From: Mycolicibacterium chubuense NBB4
Lineage (GTDB): Bacteria; Actinomycetota; Actinomycetes; Mycobacteriales; Mycobacteriaceae
NCBI RefSeq assembly: GCF_000266905.1
Contig: NC_018027.1
Coordinates: 1,612,001 to 1,676,000, forward strand
Length of the DNA stretch: 64,000 bases
Reading direction: 5' to 3'
How positions within the stretch are numbered: the first letter of the stretch is position 1; the number at the start of each line of letters is the position of its first letter. Shown in pieces: positions 8,390-16,868 of this stretch. The translations under genes were made by a program, and so were the position numbers. The notes under the pieces were generated by a model. It searched no databases, had not been told where the DNA came from, and saw only the letters and a list, made by a program, of their open reading frames with translations.

Positions 8390-9538
8390 ATGACCACTCA
8401 CGCTGACGCCGAGGACATTCGGCTCATCGAGGCCGGATCGGCGCCGACGAGATTCGCCCGGGGATGGCATTGCCTGGGTCTGATCCGCGACTTCGTCGAC
8501 GGCGAACCCCACCAGATCAACGCCTTCGGGCAGAAGCTGGTGGTCTTCGCCGGCGACGACGGGGCCGTCAACGTCCTCGATGGCTACTGCCGACACATGG
8601 GCGGCGACCTGTCGCAGGGCACGATCAAGGGCAACGAGATCGCCTGCCCCTTCCACGACTGGCGCTGGGGCGGGGACGGCCGCTGCAAGTCGGTGCCCTA
8701 CAGCAAGCGCACTCCGCGCTTGGCCCGCACGGCGTCCTGGCCCACGCTGCAGCAAGACGGAATGCTGTTCGTGTGGAACGACCCCGAGCGCAAGACGCCG
8801 CCGGCGGAGGTCACCATCCCGCGCATCGAGGGCGCCACCAGCGACGCCTGGACCGACTGGCACTGGTACAGCACCGTCGTGCACACCAATTGCCGCGAAA
8901 TCATCGACAACGTCGTGGACATGGCGCACTTCTTCTACATCCACGGCTCTCTGCCCACCCATTTCAAGAACATCTTCGAAGGTCACGTCGCCACCCAGTA
9001 CATGAAGAGTGGTGGCCGCCCTGACCTCGATGACCCCGAGGGGTCGAGGATCTTGGGCACCACGTCGCTGGCGTCTTACCACGGCCCCTCCTTCATGATT
9101 GACGACCTGACCTACCACTACCCCGAGTTCGATCAGCGGACCGTCCTGATCAACTCCCACTATCCGATCGACGCGAATTCCTTTGTGCTCCAGTACGGAA
9201 TCGTGGTCGAGAAGAACGCGTTCATGCCAGACGACCTCGCGCTGCAGACCGCGATCGCGCTGGGGGATTTCGTGAAGATGGGTTTCGAGCAGGATGTGGA
9301 GATCTGGCGCAACAAGACCCGGATCGACAATCCGCTGCTGGTCGAGGAGGACGGCCCGGTCTACCAGCTGCGTCGTTGGTACGAGCAGTTCTACGTCGAC
9401 GCCGCCGACGTGACACCCGACATGGTGGACCGCTTCGAATTCGAACTCGACACAACCCGCCCTTACGAAGCGTGGATGAGAGAGGTGGAGGCCAACATCG
9501 CCGCCCGGGCGGCCGCGACGTCAGCGACAGCCGGATGA
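8390..9538 (+). CDS. kshA: 3-ketosteroid 9alpha-hydroxylase oxygenase (KshA, Rieske)
   Basis: 382 residues. The Rieske [2Fe-2S] site is CRH (about residue 67) with CPFHD downstream. The mononuclear iron ligands lie in DNVVDMAHFFYIHG plus the Asp of EQDVE, matching the 2-His-1-carboxylate site of KshA. It hydroxylates C9 of 3-ketosteroids; with delta1-dehydrogenation this breaks ring B. The ATG at 8390 is chosen for KshA-like length and an AAGGA upstream; ATGs at 8309 and 8345 are alternatives. The reductase partner kshB is at 32666-33748 in the same island. Confidence 0.93.
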   Translation: MTTHADAEDIRLIEAGSAPTRFARGWHCLGLIRDFVDGEPHQINAFGQKLVVFAGDDGAVNVLDGYCRHMGGDLSQGTIKGNEIACPFHDWRWGGDGRCKSVPYSKRTPRLARTASWPTLQQDGMLFVWNDPERKTPPAEVTIPRIEGATSDAWTDWHWYSTVVHTNCREIIDNVVDMAHFFYIHGSLPTHFKNIFEGHVATQYMKSGGRPDLDDPEGSRILGTTSLASYHGPSFMIDDLTYHYPEFDQRTVLINSHYPIDANSFVLQYGIVVEKNAFMPDDLALQTAIALGDFVKMGFEQDVEIWRNKTRIDNPLLVEEDGPVYQLRRWYEQFYVDAADVTPDMVDRFEFELDTTRPYEAWMREVEANIAARAAATSATAG

Positions 9539-9828
9539 CGATCCGCCCCGACATCCGGCTGGCCGACGCTCCGATGGTGCCGGTGGCGTGCCAGCGGTGC
9601 GGTGCGTCGGTGCTGGCGCGCAAGGCCAGCTGGAATCAGACCAGCGTGCAATGGTCGGCAGGGGCGTCGGAGCAGTGCCAAGAACGTTGTCAAGCATCGC
9701 AATTGAAACCCGACGGCGGCGGGTTGTTCCTGGCGTGCAATGCCCTCGCGGACACGATCGCCGAAGCGGCGCGTAGCGGTTCCCTACCGATCGTCGACAC
9801 AGACGTGCCTGCGATTCCGCACCCATAA
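9535..9828 (+). CDS. Small Cys-rich protein coupled to kshA
   Basis: 97 residues. The ATG overlaps the kshA stop (ATGA), so it is translationally coupled. It has a CQRC pair near residue 20 and later cysteines (EQCQERC, FLAC), with the KASWNQTSVQW segment between, suggesting a metal or Fe-S site. I do not recognise the family. Its position suggests a role with the KshA system, for example electron transfer or assembly, but nothing in the sequence proves this. Confidence 0.7.
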   Translation: MTIRPDIRLADAPMVPVACQRCGASVLARKASWNQTSVQWSAGASEQCQERCQASQLKPDGGGLFLACNALADTIAEAARSGSLPIVDTDVPAIPHP

Positions 9829-9866
9829 GACCCTCATTGAGCCCGGTATCCCCGGTATGAGGCGTG

Positions 9867-10274
9867 TCAGCGACGATCGAGGGATGTCAGAGACCCGGTG
9901 ATCATCCGCATGGCCGACGACAAAGTCGCTCGCAGGCGTGGGAAGTCGCCGTGCTCGGCCCAGTTTTCGTACGCATACCGACAGGCTTGAACAATCAACT
10001 GAGCGGGTAATTCGCGAACGTACGGTTCTCTTTCCAGGTCGAAACGTCGATCGAGGAAGGCAGTGATCGGCTCGACAAGGTCTTGGCCCCAGTCCAGCCA
10101 GCGCAGCCGATACTGGGGATCGTTGATCACCAGGGCCAGGAATGCGCGGTCGACGTCCATCCGTCCGCGCCGGGGCACTTCCGTGCTGAACGCTTCGACC
10201 AAGGTCTCGACGGCATCGCCGTCCAAGTCAGCGCCCGACCCTCGCGCAACCGCCATGGAACGGCTTCCACTCAT
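9867..10274 (-). pseudogene. TetR-family regulator, C-terminal fragment
   Basis: About 135 codons that resemble only the ligand-binding half of a TetR/AcrR regulator (AFLALVINDPQYRLRWLDWGQDLVEPITAFLDRR and the LPAQLIVQACRYAYENW helix). No helix-turn-helix domain precedes it: upstream is the end of the SDR gene. The open frame continues to 10376 inside that gene without support. It is most likely the remnant of a regulator truncated during assembly of the island. A short stand-alone effector domain is a less likely alternative. Confidence 0.55.
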
Positions 10275-10317
10275 GGACGTCACCGTGTCGAGGCAGCGCG
10301 CGATATGCCGCGTTGCG

Positions 10318-11103
10318 TCAGGCGTGGGCGCCGCCGTCGACGCGGATCTCTGTTCCGGTGATGAAGGCGCCGTCATCAGAGGCCACCATGGCGATGACCG
10401 AGGCGACGGCGCTGGCGTCGCCCAGGATCGCGTTGTCGGTGCCGTGCAACAACGGAGTTTGCTTGGCCCACAGACCGAGGTCGTAGCCCTCGGGCATCTT
10501 GTCCAGGGTGCTGTTCGCCAACGCCGTGGAGACCCCGCCGGGCTGGATGTTCACCGCGCGCAATCCCTGCTTGGAGTACTCCAGCGCCAGCGAGTGCGTG
10601 AAGCTGAGGATGCCGCCCTTGCTCGCCGCGTAGGCCGCCATATAGGGGTGAGCGAACGTGGCGGCGGTCGAGGTGAAGTTGACCACCACGCCACGGCCGC
10701 AGGCCAGCAGCGCCGGCAATGCTTGGCGGGTCATCAGGAAGGTGCCGGTCAGATTGACCGCCAGCGTCCGGTTCCAGTCGGCCAGGGTCGTCTCGTGGGT
10801 GTGGGAGCACGTTTGCATGGCCGCGACGTTGACCAGAACATCGAGCCCGCCCAAGTCGGCGACCGCGGTGTCGACGGCCGCGACGACGTCGTCTTCGACG
10901 GCGATGTCGAGCACCGCGGTGGTCAACTGCTTGTCGGTGCCGGCCTGGGCGGCAGCGGCCGCGGTCGCGGCCAGGCCGTCGGTGGAGATGTCGAAGGCCA
11001 CCACGGTGGCGCCCTCGTCGAGCAGTCGTGCGGTCGTGGCCGCGCCGATGCCTGAGCCGGCCCCGGTCACGATGACGCGCCGATCGGTGAAACGATCCAT
11101 CAC
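10318..11103 (-). CDS. Short-chain dehydrogenase/reductase
   Basis: 261 residues with the classical SDR features: cofactor motif TGAGSGIG near the N terminus, VNVAA (NNAG variant), catalytic Ser in NFTST and YAASK. It is likely an NAD(H)-dependent hydroxysteroid or hydroxyacyl-CoA dehydrogenase. It is the last intact gene of the minus-strand operon that starts with the NTF2-like protein at 14575. Confidence 0.9.
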   Translation of the reverse strand: MMDRFTDRRVIVTGAGSGIGAATTARLLDEGATVVAFDISTDGLAATAAAAAQAGTDKQLTTAVLDIAVEDDVVAAVDTAVADLGGLDVLVNVAAMQTCSHTHETTLADWNRTLAVNLTGTFLMTRQALPALLACGRGVVVNFTSTAATFAHPYMAAYAASKGGILSFTHSLALEYSKQGLRAVNIQPGGVSTALANSTLDKMPEGYDLGLWAKQTPLLHGTDNAILGDASAVASVIAMVASDDGAFITGTEIRVDGGAHA

Positions 11104-11118
11104 GATGCGCCTTTCGCT

Positions 11119-12195
11119 CTATGCCAGCTGGAACGCGCTCAGCGGGGCGGCTTCGGGATAGGCGGTGGGTCCACCCAGGTCGTAAGCGGCATTGAGAGCG
11201 CCGATGAACGCGGGGTCATGCAGCGGGTTGCTGGGGATGTCGAGTGCGACACCCTGTTTGGCCAGGTTGTCGACCAGCATGTCGATGGCCTTGTCGGTGG
11301 TCAGGTCGTCGGAGCCGTCCATGTTCTTCTTGAGTTCGTCGTAGTCGGAGAACACCTCGGCCGACCAGTGCACCAGGAACCGCAGCTCGTCGGTGCGATG
11401 GCGGGCGATCACGTCATCGCCGTTCTTGAGCACCCATGAGTCGCGGTCGGCGGGATCGCCGGCGAACACGGTGTCGAACGCGAGTCCGGCCGGAACCTGT
11501 TGCTCCAGTGGACCATTGGCCTCGCCGCGGTGCACCATCATCTCGTTCTGCACGACCACGCCGCGGTTGTTGATCGGCGGAAGCACCCGTGCGGGTTGCT
11601 TCAGCGGACCGTCGGGCCAATAGGTGAACCCGGACCCCTCATCGAGCGAGAACCAGGTGATGACCTGGGCCATCTTGATCAGATAGTCGGTGAACAACCC
11701 CGACTTACCCATCACGCTGCACAGCCAGGTGGGGGCGTTCTCGTGGCGCACCCCGCGGAAGCTGGGGGAGTCCAGATGGCCGGGATCGCGGTTGGCGCAC
11801 GGACCGTTGATGTTGAAGAGCATCAACTCGGGCTTGGCGTACTCGGCGTTCCAATACCGCTTGGCGTGCTCGAGGAACGGAGCGTTGTAGAAGCAGTCGT
11901 GCAGTTCCGGGTACAGCACCGTGCCGTAGTTGGCGAGATAGCCGCGGAAGGTGGGGGTGAGGAAGAGATCCAACGACGGCTCGAACCCCTCGGGGAAGGC
12001 GCCACTCATGGTGGCCATCAGTTCGTCTGCCGAAGCGAAGTGCTGGGCGATGATGAGCTTCCATGGCCCCTGGGTGCGGACGACGTCGAAGAGGCGTTCC
12101 CGTTGGTCTGCGGTGTAGACGTCGGTGATTTCGTACGGTGGCGCGACGGGCCGCAGCACGTCGGACAGTTGCCGGCGTCGCTCGTCAGTCAGCAT
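11119..12195 (-). CDS. Putative Fe(II)/2-oxoglutarate-type dioxygenase
   Basis: 358 residues from the ATG at 12195, preceded by GAAGGAGAA. No family was recognised with certainty. The layout fits a facial-triad oxygenase: GHLDS gives His140 and Asp142, MVHRGEAN gives His222, and Arg272 in ELRFLVHW could bind the 2-oxoglutarate carboxylate, as in phytanoyl-CoA dioxygenase-like proteins. It sits between an HSL esterase and an SDR in a steroid-type operon, so hydroxylation of a polycyclic intermediate is a reasonable guess. Confidence 0.6.
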   Translation of the reverse strand: MLTDERRRQLSDVLRPVAPPYEITDVYTADQRERLFDVVRTQGPWKLIIAQHFASADELMATMSGAFPEGFEPSLDLFLTPTFRGYLANYGTVLYPELHDCFYNAPFLEHAKRYWNAEYAKPELMLFNINGPCANRDPGHLDSPSFRGVRHENAPTWLCSVMGKSGLFTDYLIKMAQVITWFSLDEGSGFTYWPDGPLKQPARVLPPINNRGVVVQNEMMVHRGEANGPLEQQVPAGLAFDTVFAGDPADRDSWVLKNGDDVIARHRTDELRFLVHWSAEVFSDYDELKKNMDGSDDLTTDKAIDMLVDNLAKQGVALDIPSNPLHDPAFIGALNAAYDLGGPTAYPEAAPLSAFQLA

Positions 12196-13222
12196 GGTGT
12201 TCTCCTTCAGTGATGTGGTTGTCGATTGTGGGCAGCGCCGCGGCCGGCGATGCGGTGGACGTCCGGTGATCGGGACATACGGCGAAATCGACGGCGTGAG
12301 TGAACTTCGCGCGCAGCAGTGCACCGATCTCGGCCATGGCCAACCGGCCGCGGGCGGTGGCGTCCGAGCGCATCAAGAAGCCGTGATACATGCCGGGATA
12401 GCGGGTCAGGGTGGTCTGCACCCCGGCGTCGCGCAGCCGGCCGGCATAGCGTTCTCCCCAATCGCGGATCGGGTCGCACTCGGCGGTGACGACGATCGCC
12501 GGGGGCAGGTCGCTCACGTCGGTGGCGTGAGCCGGAACCTGGTAGGGCGAGTGCGGGGTGGCGCCGCGGTCGACGGTCTCGTGCATGAACACGATGTCGT
12601 CGTGGGCCAGCATGGGTGCCTCGGGCATGGCGGTGATCGACGCAGCCCCCATGTCGCGGTCCAGCCCCGGGTAGAGCAGGACCTGCACCGCGATCGCGGG
12701 TCCGCCGTGGTCGCGGGCCGCCAGGGCCACCGCAGCGGCCAGAGATCCGCCGGCGCTGTCACCGACGACGGCCAGCCGGTTGGCGTCCAGACTCAGTTGG
12801 TCGGCCTGAGCCGCAACCCATTTGGTGGCTGCGTAGGCGTCGTCGAACTGCGCCGGGGGTAGGGACTCGGGCGCCAACCGGTAGTCGACGGCGGCGACGG
12901 CGGCGCCGCTGGCGTGAGCCAACTCGCGCGCCAGAGGTTCGAACGAGTGGTTGGATCCCATCACCAGTCCACCGCCGTGGAAGTACACGAGCACCGGGGA
13001 CCGCGCCGCGGTGGTGGGTCGGTACAGCCGCACCGGTATGGGACGGCCCGCCGGGCCGGGCGCGATGAGGTCTTCGATGCGCGCCATGGTCGGCATCGGC
13101 GGACGCGGTGCGGATTCGACGCCCGCGCGCACGGCACCGAGCCCGCGGGCGCGCATCGGCGTCGACGTGCCGAACGAGGCGACCCGTGCGGCGGCATCGG
13201 GATCCAGTCGCGGGGAACGCAT
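12185..13222 (-). CDS. HSL-family alpha/beta hydrolase (esterase)
   Basis: 345 residues. It has the oxyanion motif FHGGG, the nucleophile GDSAGG, an acid in AECDPIRD and a His in MYHGF: the full hormone-sensitive-lipase family triad. ATG 13222 lies one base before the stop of the upstream SDR, and its 3' end overlaps the next start by 11 nt. It may cleave an ester or lactone, for example one made by a Baeyer-Villiger monooxygenase of the island. The substrate is unknown. Confidence 0.88.
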   Translation of the reverse strand: MRSPRLDPDAAARVASFGTSTPMRARGLGAVRAGVESAPRPPMPTMARIEDLIAPGPAGRPIPVRLYRPTTAARSPVLVYFHGGGLVMGSNHSFEPLARELAHASGAAVAAVDYRLAPESLPPAQFDDAYAATKWVAAQADQLSLDANRLAVVGDSAGGSLAAAVALAARDHGGPAIAVQVLLYPGLDRDMGAASITAMPEAPMLAHDDIVFMHETVDRGATPHSPYQVPAHATDVSDLPPAIVVTAECDPIRDWGERYAGRLRDAGVQTTLTRYPGMYHGFLMRSDATARGRLAMAEIGALLRAKFTHAVDFAVCPDHRTSTASPAAALPTIDNHITEGEHHAD

Positions 13223-13223
13223 G

Positions 13224-14087
13224 TCAGCTCTGTGCGGGGTCGAAGCGACGCTCCGTGCGCAGTCGGGGAGCTTCGTGGGTGGTGAGGACACGAGCGCGTT
13301 CGGTCATCGCCGAGCCGACGTAGTCGGGCTGGGTGATCAGATAGAACCGCCCCTGGGCGGCCTGGTCGAAGACCACTTCAGCAGCGACCAGGGGATCCAT
13401 CGCGCCGGCCTTGATGTCGAGCATGGCGGCGCGCTGTGTCTCGGCGGCACTGGTGTCGCCGCCGTCGACGCCGCCGGCGGATTCGAAGATGTTCGACACC
13501 ACGGCGCCGGGTAAGACCGCCTGCACGTGGACATGGTCGGCGTGCCCCGCGGCCTGAACTTCCAAGTGCAGGCATTCGGTGAGCGCGAGGACCGCGTGCT
13601 TGCTCATGATGTAGGCCGCCTGCAGGGGAACCACGGCGACTCCGCCGATCGAGGACAGGTTCCACACCCATGCCGGGGTGTCGCCGGCCATCATGTGCGG
13701 CAGGAACGCCCGGATGCCGTGGAAGACGCCGTTGATGTTCACGTCGACGACCCGTCGCCAATTCTCGACGGGGGTGTCCCACAGATAGCCGAACTGCTCG
13801 ACGCCGGCATTGTTGACCAGCAGGCGCACCGGCCCCAGATCGCGGTACACCTCGTCAGCAAGGGCCTGCACTGCCTCGGCGTCGCGGACATCGCAGACCT
13901 TGTCGACCGCCGAGGCGCCGGCAGCGCGCAGTTCGTCGCGCAGCGCCGCGATGGCCGCGGCGTCGACGTCGACGAGAACCGTGGTCATACCGAGCCGGCT
14001 GGCGTGACGGGCCAACCCTGCGCCGATGCCTGCGCCTGCGCCGGTGATGACCGCGACACCGCCACCGAAGAGTTGGCGGGCGTTCAC
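13224..14087 (-). CDS. Short-chain dehydrogenase/reductase
   Basis: 287 residues from GTG 14087, which overlaps the upstream stop by 4 nt. It has TGAGAGIG, NNAG, NLSS and YIMSK motifs. The C terminus is longer than in classical SDRs (QGRFYLITQPDYV). It is a member of the operon NTF2-like protein, SDR, esterase, dioxygenase, SDR. It is a likely alcohol/ketone oxidoreductase on a steroid-like intermediate. Confidence 0.9.
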   Translation of the reverse strand: MNARQLFGGGVAVITGAGAGIGAGLARHASRLGMTTVLVDVDAAAIAALRDELRAAGASAVDKVCDVRDAEAVQALADEVYRDLGPVRLLVNNAGVEQFGYLWDTPVENWRRVVDVNINGVFHGIRAFLPHMMAGDTPAWVWNLSSIGGVAVVPLQAAYIMSKHAVLALTECLHLEVQAAGHADHVHVQAVLPGAVVSNIFESAGGVDGGDTSAAETQRAAMLDIKAGAMDPLVAAEVVFDQAAQGRFYLITQPDYVGSAMTERARVLTTHEAPRLRTERRFDPAQS

Positions 14088-14575
14088 GCGGGCTGCGTGC
14101 TCGCCGACGCGGCCTCGGCGGCGTGCTGGGCGAAGGGGATCGAGTCGTCGGCGTCGAGCGTCACGGTCATCGACGTGAACACCAGACCGTCCCCGGCGCG
14201 GCGGATACCGACGTCCACGACGCCGCTGGAGACGCCGAAGGGAACGTGATTCGTGATCTGGTTGACGTAGAGGTAGAAGCGGACATGCACGCTGTCGCCG
14301 TCGACGCTGAGGCGAAACACGTTGGTGGCGTGGTGTCGACACGGATAGGGGTTCTCGTTGCGGTGCTCGATGAGCCAGGCAAGGGTCTCCGCGCCGTCGT
14401 GCAGTTCAGCGGCCAGCAGGTGCTCGAACGGACAGTTCCCGGACTGCGATCGGCTCAGGTAGTGCATCTCCTCGCCGATGCGGGCACCCACTTCGTCGAA
14501 GTGCCCCTCGTCGTAGTGGTACCAGAAGCCGGCGATGAACTCTTGAATCTCGGGCAGCGTGATCTCGTCGCTCAT
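14084..14575 (-). CDS. SnoaL/NTF2-like protein
   Basis: 163 residues with the cone-like NTF2 fold pattern: an N-terminal helix with FIAGFWYHYDEGHFDEV, then RHHATNVFRLSVDGDSVHVRFYLYV strands. This superfamily includes ketosteroid isomerases, dehydratases and small cyclases. It is first in its operon, and the promoter carries the island palindrome 53 bp upstream of the ATG. It could be an isomerase or dehydratase; no specific catalytic residue is assigned. Confidence 0.75.
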   Translation of the reverse strand: MSDEITLPEIQEFIAGFWYHYDEGHFDEVGARIGEEMHYLSRSQSGNCPFEHLLAAELHDGAETLAWLIEHRNENPYPCRHHATNVFRLSVDGDSVHVRFYLYVNQITNHVPFGVSSGVVDVGIRRAGDGLVFTSMTVTLDADDSIPFAQHAAEAASASTQPA

Positions 14576-14620
14576 GACGGGCTAGTCAACCCGCGATGTG
14601 GCCCCGGTAACAGCGTGGAT

Positions 14621-14635
14621 GACCGGTCAGCGGAA
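14621..14635. promoter_or_regulatory. Palindromic operator upstream of the NTF2/SDR operon
   Basis: GACCGGTCAGCGGAA with a perfect CCG/CGG core (14623-14633). The centre (14628) is 53 bp upstream of the ATG at 14575. A start near 14577 is possible from TTGACT on the minus strand (14584-14589). Confidence 0.65.
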
Positions 14636-14652
14636 CACCAGCAGATCGCCTT

Positions 14653-15717
14653 TCAGCCGTTGTCGGCGATCAAGGGCCACAAGCCCCGCGCGCCTGCCGT
14701 CACGGCGAGCGCGGCGACTCGCTCGTCCCAGGAGCGCACCGAGCCGCACTCCGAACGCCACGCCAGGGCCGCGCGGGTCACCTCGTGCAAGCGGTGCTCC
14801 CGGGTGGTGCCGATCGCGCCGTGAACCTGGTGGGCATTGCGGGTGACCACCGAGGCGGCGTGCCCCGCGCAGGACCGCGCCGTGGCGATGCGGAAGTCCA
14901 AAGTAGCTGCGGACCAATCCGACTCGACCGCCGTGGTGAGAGCCGCCTCGGTCGCCGCGCGGGCCAGCGCCGCCTCGGCGGCGGCGTCGGCGACCAGATT
15001 CTGGATCGCCTGGAATCTGGCCAGCGGACGGCCGAACTGCACGCGGGACGCGACGTGGTCGATGGACATCTCCACCGCGCGGTCCACTGCAGCGCACACC
15101 TGGACCGCACGCACCATCGCCGACTTGCGGGCGAGCTGGTCCACCAGCTCCTGCGACACCGCGTCGCCGGCCAGCGCGCCGGTATCGACGCTGAGAACAT
15201 CGCGCGGTTCGCCGATGAGGTTGTGTCCCGGTCGCATCGAGATCCCCTCGGCCTCGAGATCGGCGAGGCGATAGCGCTCACCGTCGAACCACACGAGCAC
15301 GATGCGGTCGACTTCGCCGGCCCACGGCGTCGGTAGCTGCGCGGCGCCGTCGCGGGTGACCACGTGAAGGGTGCGGATCGCGTCGTCAACAGGATGACCG
15401 GTGGCGCTGAGCGCCCAACAGGCCAGCAGGTCGTGCTCGGCCAAGGGCAGTCGCACACCGTGAACCACCGCCGCGGTGAGGAGTTCCATCGATTCCCACC
15501 AGCCCGCGCCGCTGCCGCCCCAACGTTCCGGAGTGGTAAGCGTGATCAGTCCCAGCGCGTCGAGGTGCTGCCACAGGGCGCGGTCGAGGCCGAGACGCCC
15601 ATTGGTGGGCGGGGTTTCGCGGGTGCGGTCATAGTCGGCGAACACCGACTGCATCATGGCGACGAGGTCGGTGTCCACTCTCGGCGCGGAGCCCGCGGAC
15701 AGGTCGGTGCTGGTCAT
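14653..15717 (-). CDS. Acyl-CoA dehydrogenase, small/partner subunit
   Basis: 354 residues from the ATG at 15717, overlapping the upstream acyl-CoA dehydrogenase stop by 4 nt. It has the ACAD C-terminal helical domain (SRVQFGRPLARFQAIQNLVAD, HQVHGAIGTTREHRLHEVTR) but a shortened, divergent N-terminal and middle part. This pairing of a complete and a reduced ACAD is typical of the alpha2beta2 heterotetrameric dehydrogenases of steroid side-chain degradation (ChsE/FadE pairs). It probably forms a complex with the product of 15714-16868. Confidence 0.88.
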   Translation of the reverse strand: MTSTDLSAGSAPRVDTDLVAMMQSVFADYDRTRETPPTNGRLGLDRALWQHLDALGLITLTTPERWGGSGAGWWESMELLTAAVVHGVRLPLAEHDLLACWALSATGHPVDDAIRTLHVVTRDGAAQLPTPWAGEVDRIVLVWFDGERYRLADLEAEGISMRPGHNLIGEPRDVLSVDTGALAGDAVSQELVDQLARKSAMVRAVQVCAAVDRAVEMSIDHVASRVQFGRPLARFQAIQNLVADAAAEAALARAATEAALTTAVESDWSAATLDFRIATARSCAGHAASVVTRNAHQVHGAIGTTREHRLHEVTRAALAWRSECGSVRSWDERVAALAVTAGARGLWPLIADNG

Positions 15718-16868
15718 CTCATGCCCAATCCCCGCGCGATCACCCCGCGCAGTACTTCGTTGGTGCCGCCGCGCAGGGTGAAGCCGGGGCGTTGGTCGAC
15801 CGCGGACGCCACCAGGTCTGCCCATGGCGCGGTCTGGGCGCCGTCGTCACCAGTGTCGCGATCGGCGAAGTCGGCCAGGTCGCCTTCGACGGTCGTGCCG
15901 AGCACCTTGACCACGGCGGCGGGAACGTCAGCGGCTTCCCCACGTTGCAGAGACCCGGCCACCGCTGTGGACATGTGGTGCAAGCCGGCCACCCTCGCCA
16001 CGAGCCGCCCCAGTTCGGCATCGGGCACCGCGGGCGGTTCCGCCCTGTGCTCGACGGCGTGGGGCAGCAGGGGGAAGGTGGACAGGAACCGTTCGGGGCC
16101 GCTGCGCTCGAAGGCCAGTTCGGAGGTGACTTGGGCCCAGCCCTGCCCGATCTGACCGAACACCCGGGAGTCGGGAACGAACGCCGCACCGAGGATGACC
16201 TCGTTGAAGTGATGTCGCCCGTTCATCGACACGATGGGACGCACCTGAACCCCGGGACTGCGGAGGTCGACGATGAACTGGCTGAGCCCGTCGTGGCGGC
16301 GCGCGGGATCGGCCGGCGCCGTGCGGGCCAGGACGATGAACGCGTGGGCGCGGTGCGCCCCGGAGGTCCACACCTTGGTGCCGGTGAGCGACCAACCGCC
16401 GTCGACGGGCACGGCGCGGGTGCGCACGCTGGCCAGATCCGAACCCGAATCCGGTTCGCTCATGCCGATTCCGAAGAAGCATTCACCGGCCACGATCCGC
16501 GGCAGATAGTGCGACTTCTGTTCCTCGGTGCCGTATTTCAGCAGCGACGGCACGATCTGGCGGTCGGCGATCCAGTGCGCTGCCACCGGTGCGCCGGCGG
16601 CCAGCAGTTCCTCGGTGACGACGTAGCGCTCACCGAAGGTGCGGCCGTGCCCGCCGTAGCGCTCGGGCACCGTCATCCCCAGCCACCCGCGCCGCGCGAG
16701 CGCCGCGGTGAACGCTTCGTCCCACCCGCACAGCCACGAGTCCACCGATGGAGTGAATGCACCGGCGGCGAGTTGCTCGGCGACGAAGGTGCGGACCTCG
16801 GCGCGCAGCCCCTCGGCGGCGGCGTCGGCGCCGGCGGGGGGGACCAGGCGCAGCCGTGGAGCGCTCAT
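15714..16868 (-). CDS. Acyl-CoA dehydrogenase, larger subunit
   Basis: 384 residues. It has the full ACAD order: N-terminal helices, GIGMSEPDSGSDLASVRTRA with the FAD-binding GTKVWTSGA segment, a middle beta-domain, and a C-terminal RGGTNEVLRGVIARGLG. It introduces an alpha,beta double bond in an acyl-CoA thioester. Starts and stops overlap both neighbours by 4 nt, indicating tight coupling with the ECH-like gene and the partner subunit. Confidence 0.9.
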   Translation of the reverse strand: MSAPRLRLVPPAGADAAAEGLRAEVRTFVAEQLAAGAFTPSVDSWLCGWDEAFTAALARRGWLGMTVPERYGGHGRTFGERYVVTEELLAAGAPVAAHWIADRQIVPSLLKYGTEEQKSHYLPRIVAGECFFGIGMSEPDSGSDLASVRTRAVPVDGGWSLTGTKVWTSGAHRAHAFIVLARTAPADPARRHDGLSQFIVDLRSPGVQVRPIVSMNGRHHFNEVILGAAFVPDSRVFGQIGQGWAQVTSELAFERSGPERFLSTFPLLPHAVEHRAEPPAVPDAELGRLVARVAGLHHMSTAVAGSLQRGEAADVPAAVVKVLGTTVEGDLADFADRDTGDDGAQTAPWADLVASAVDQRPGFTLRGGTNEVLRGVIARGLGMR

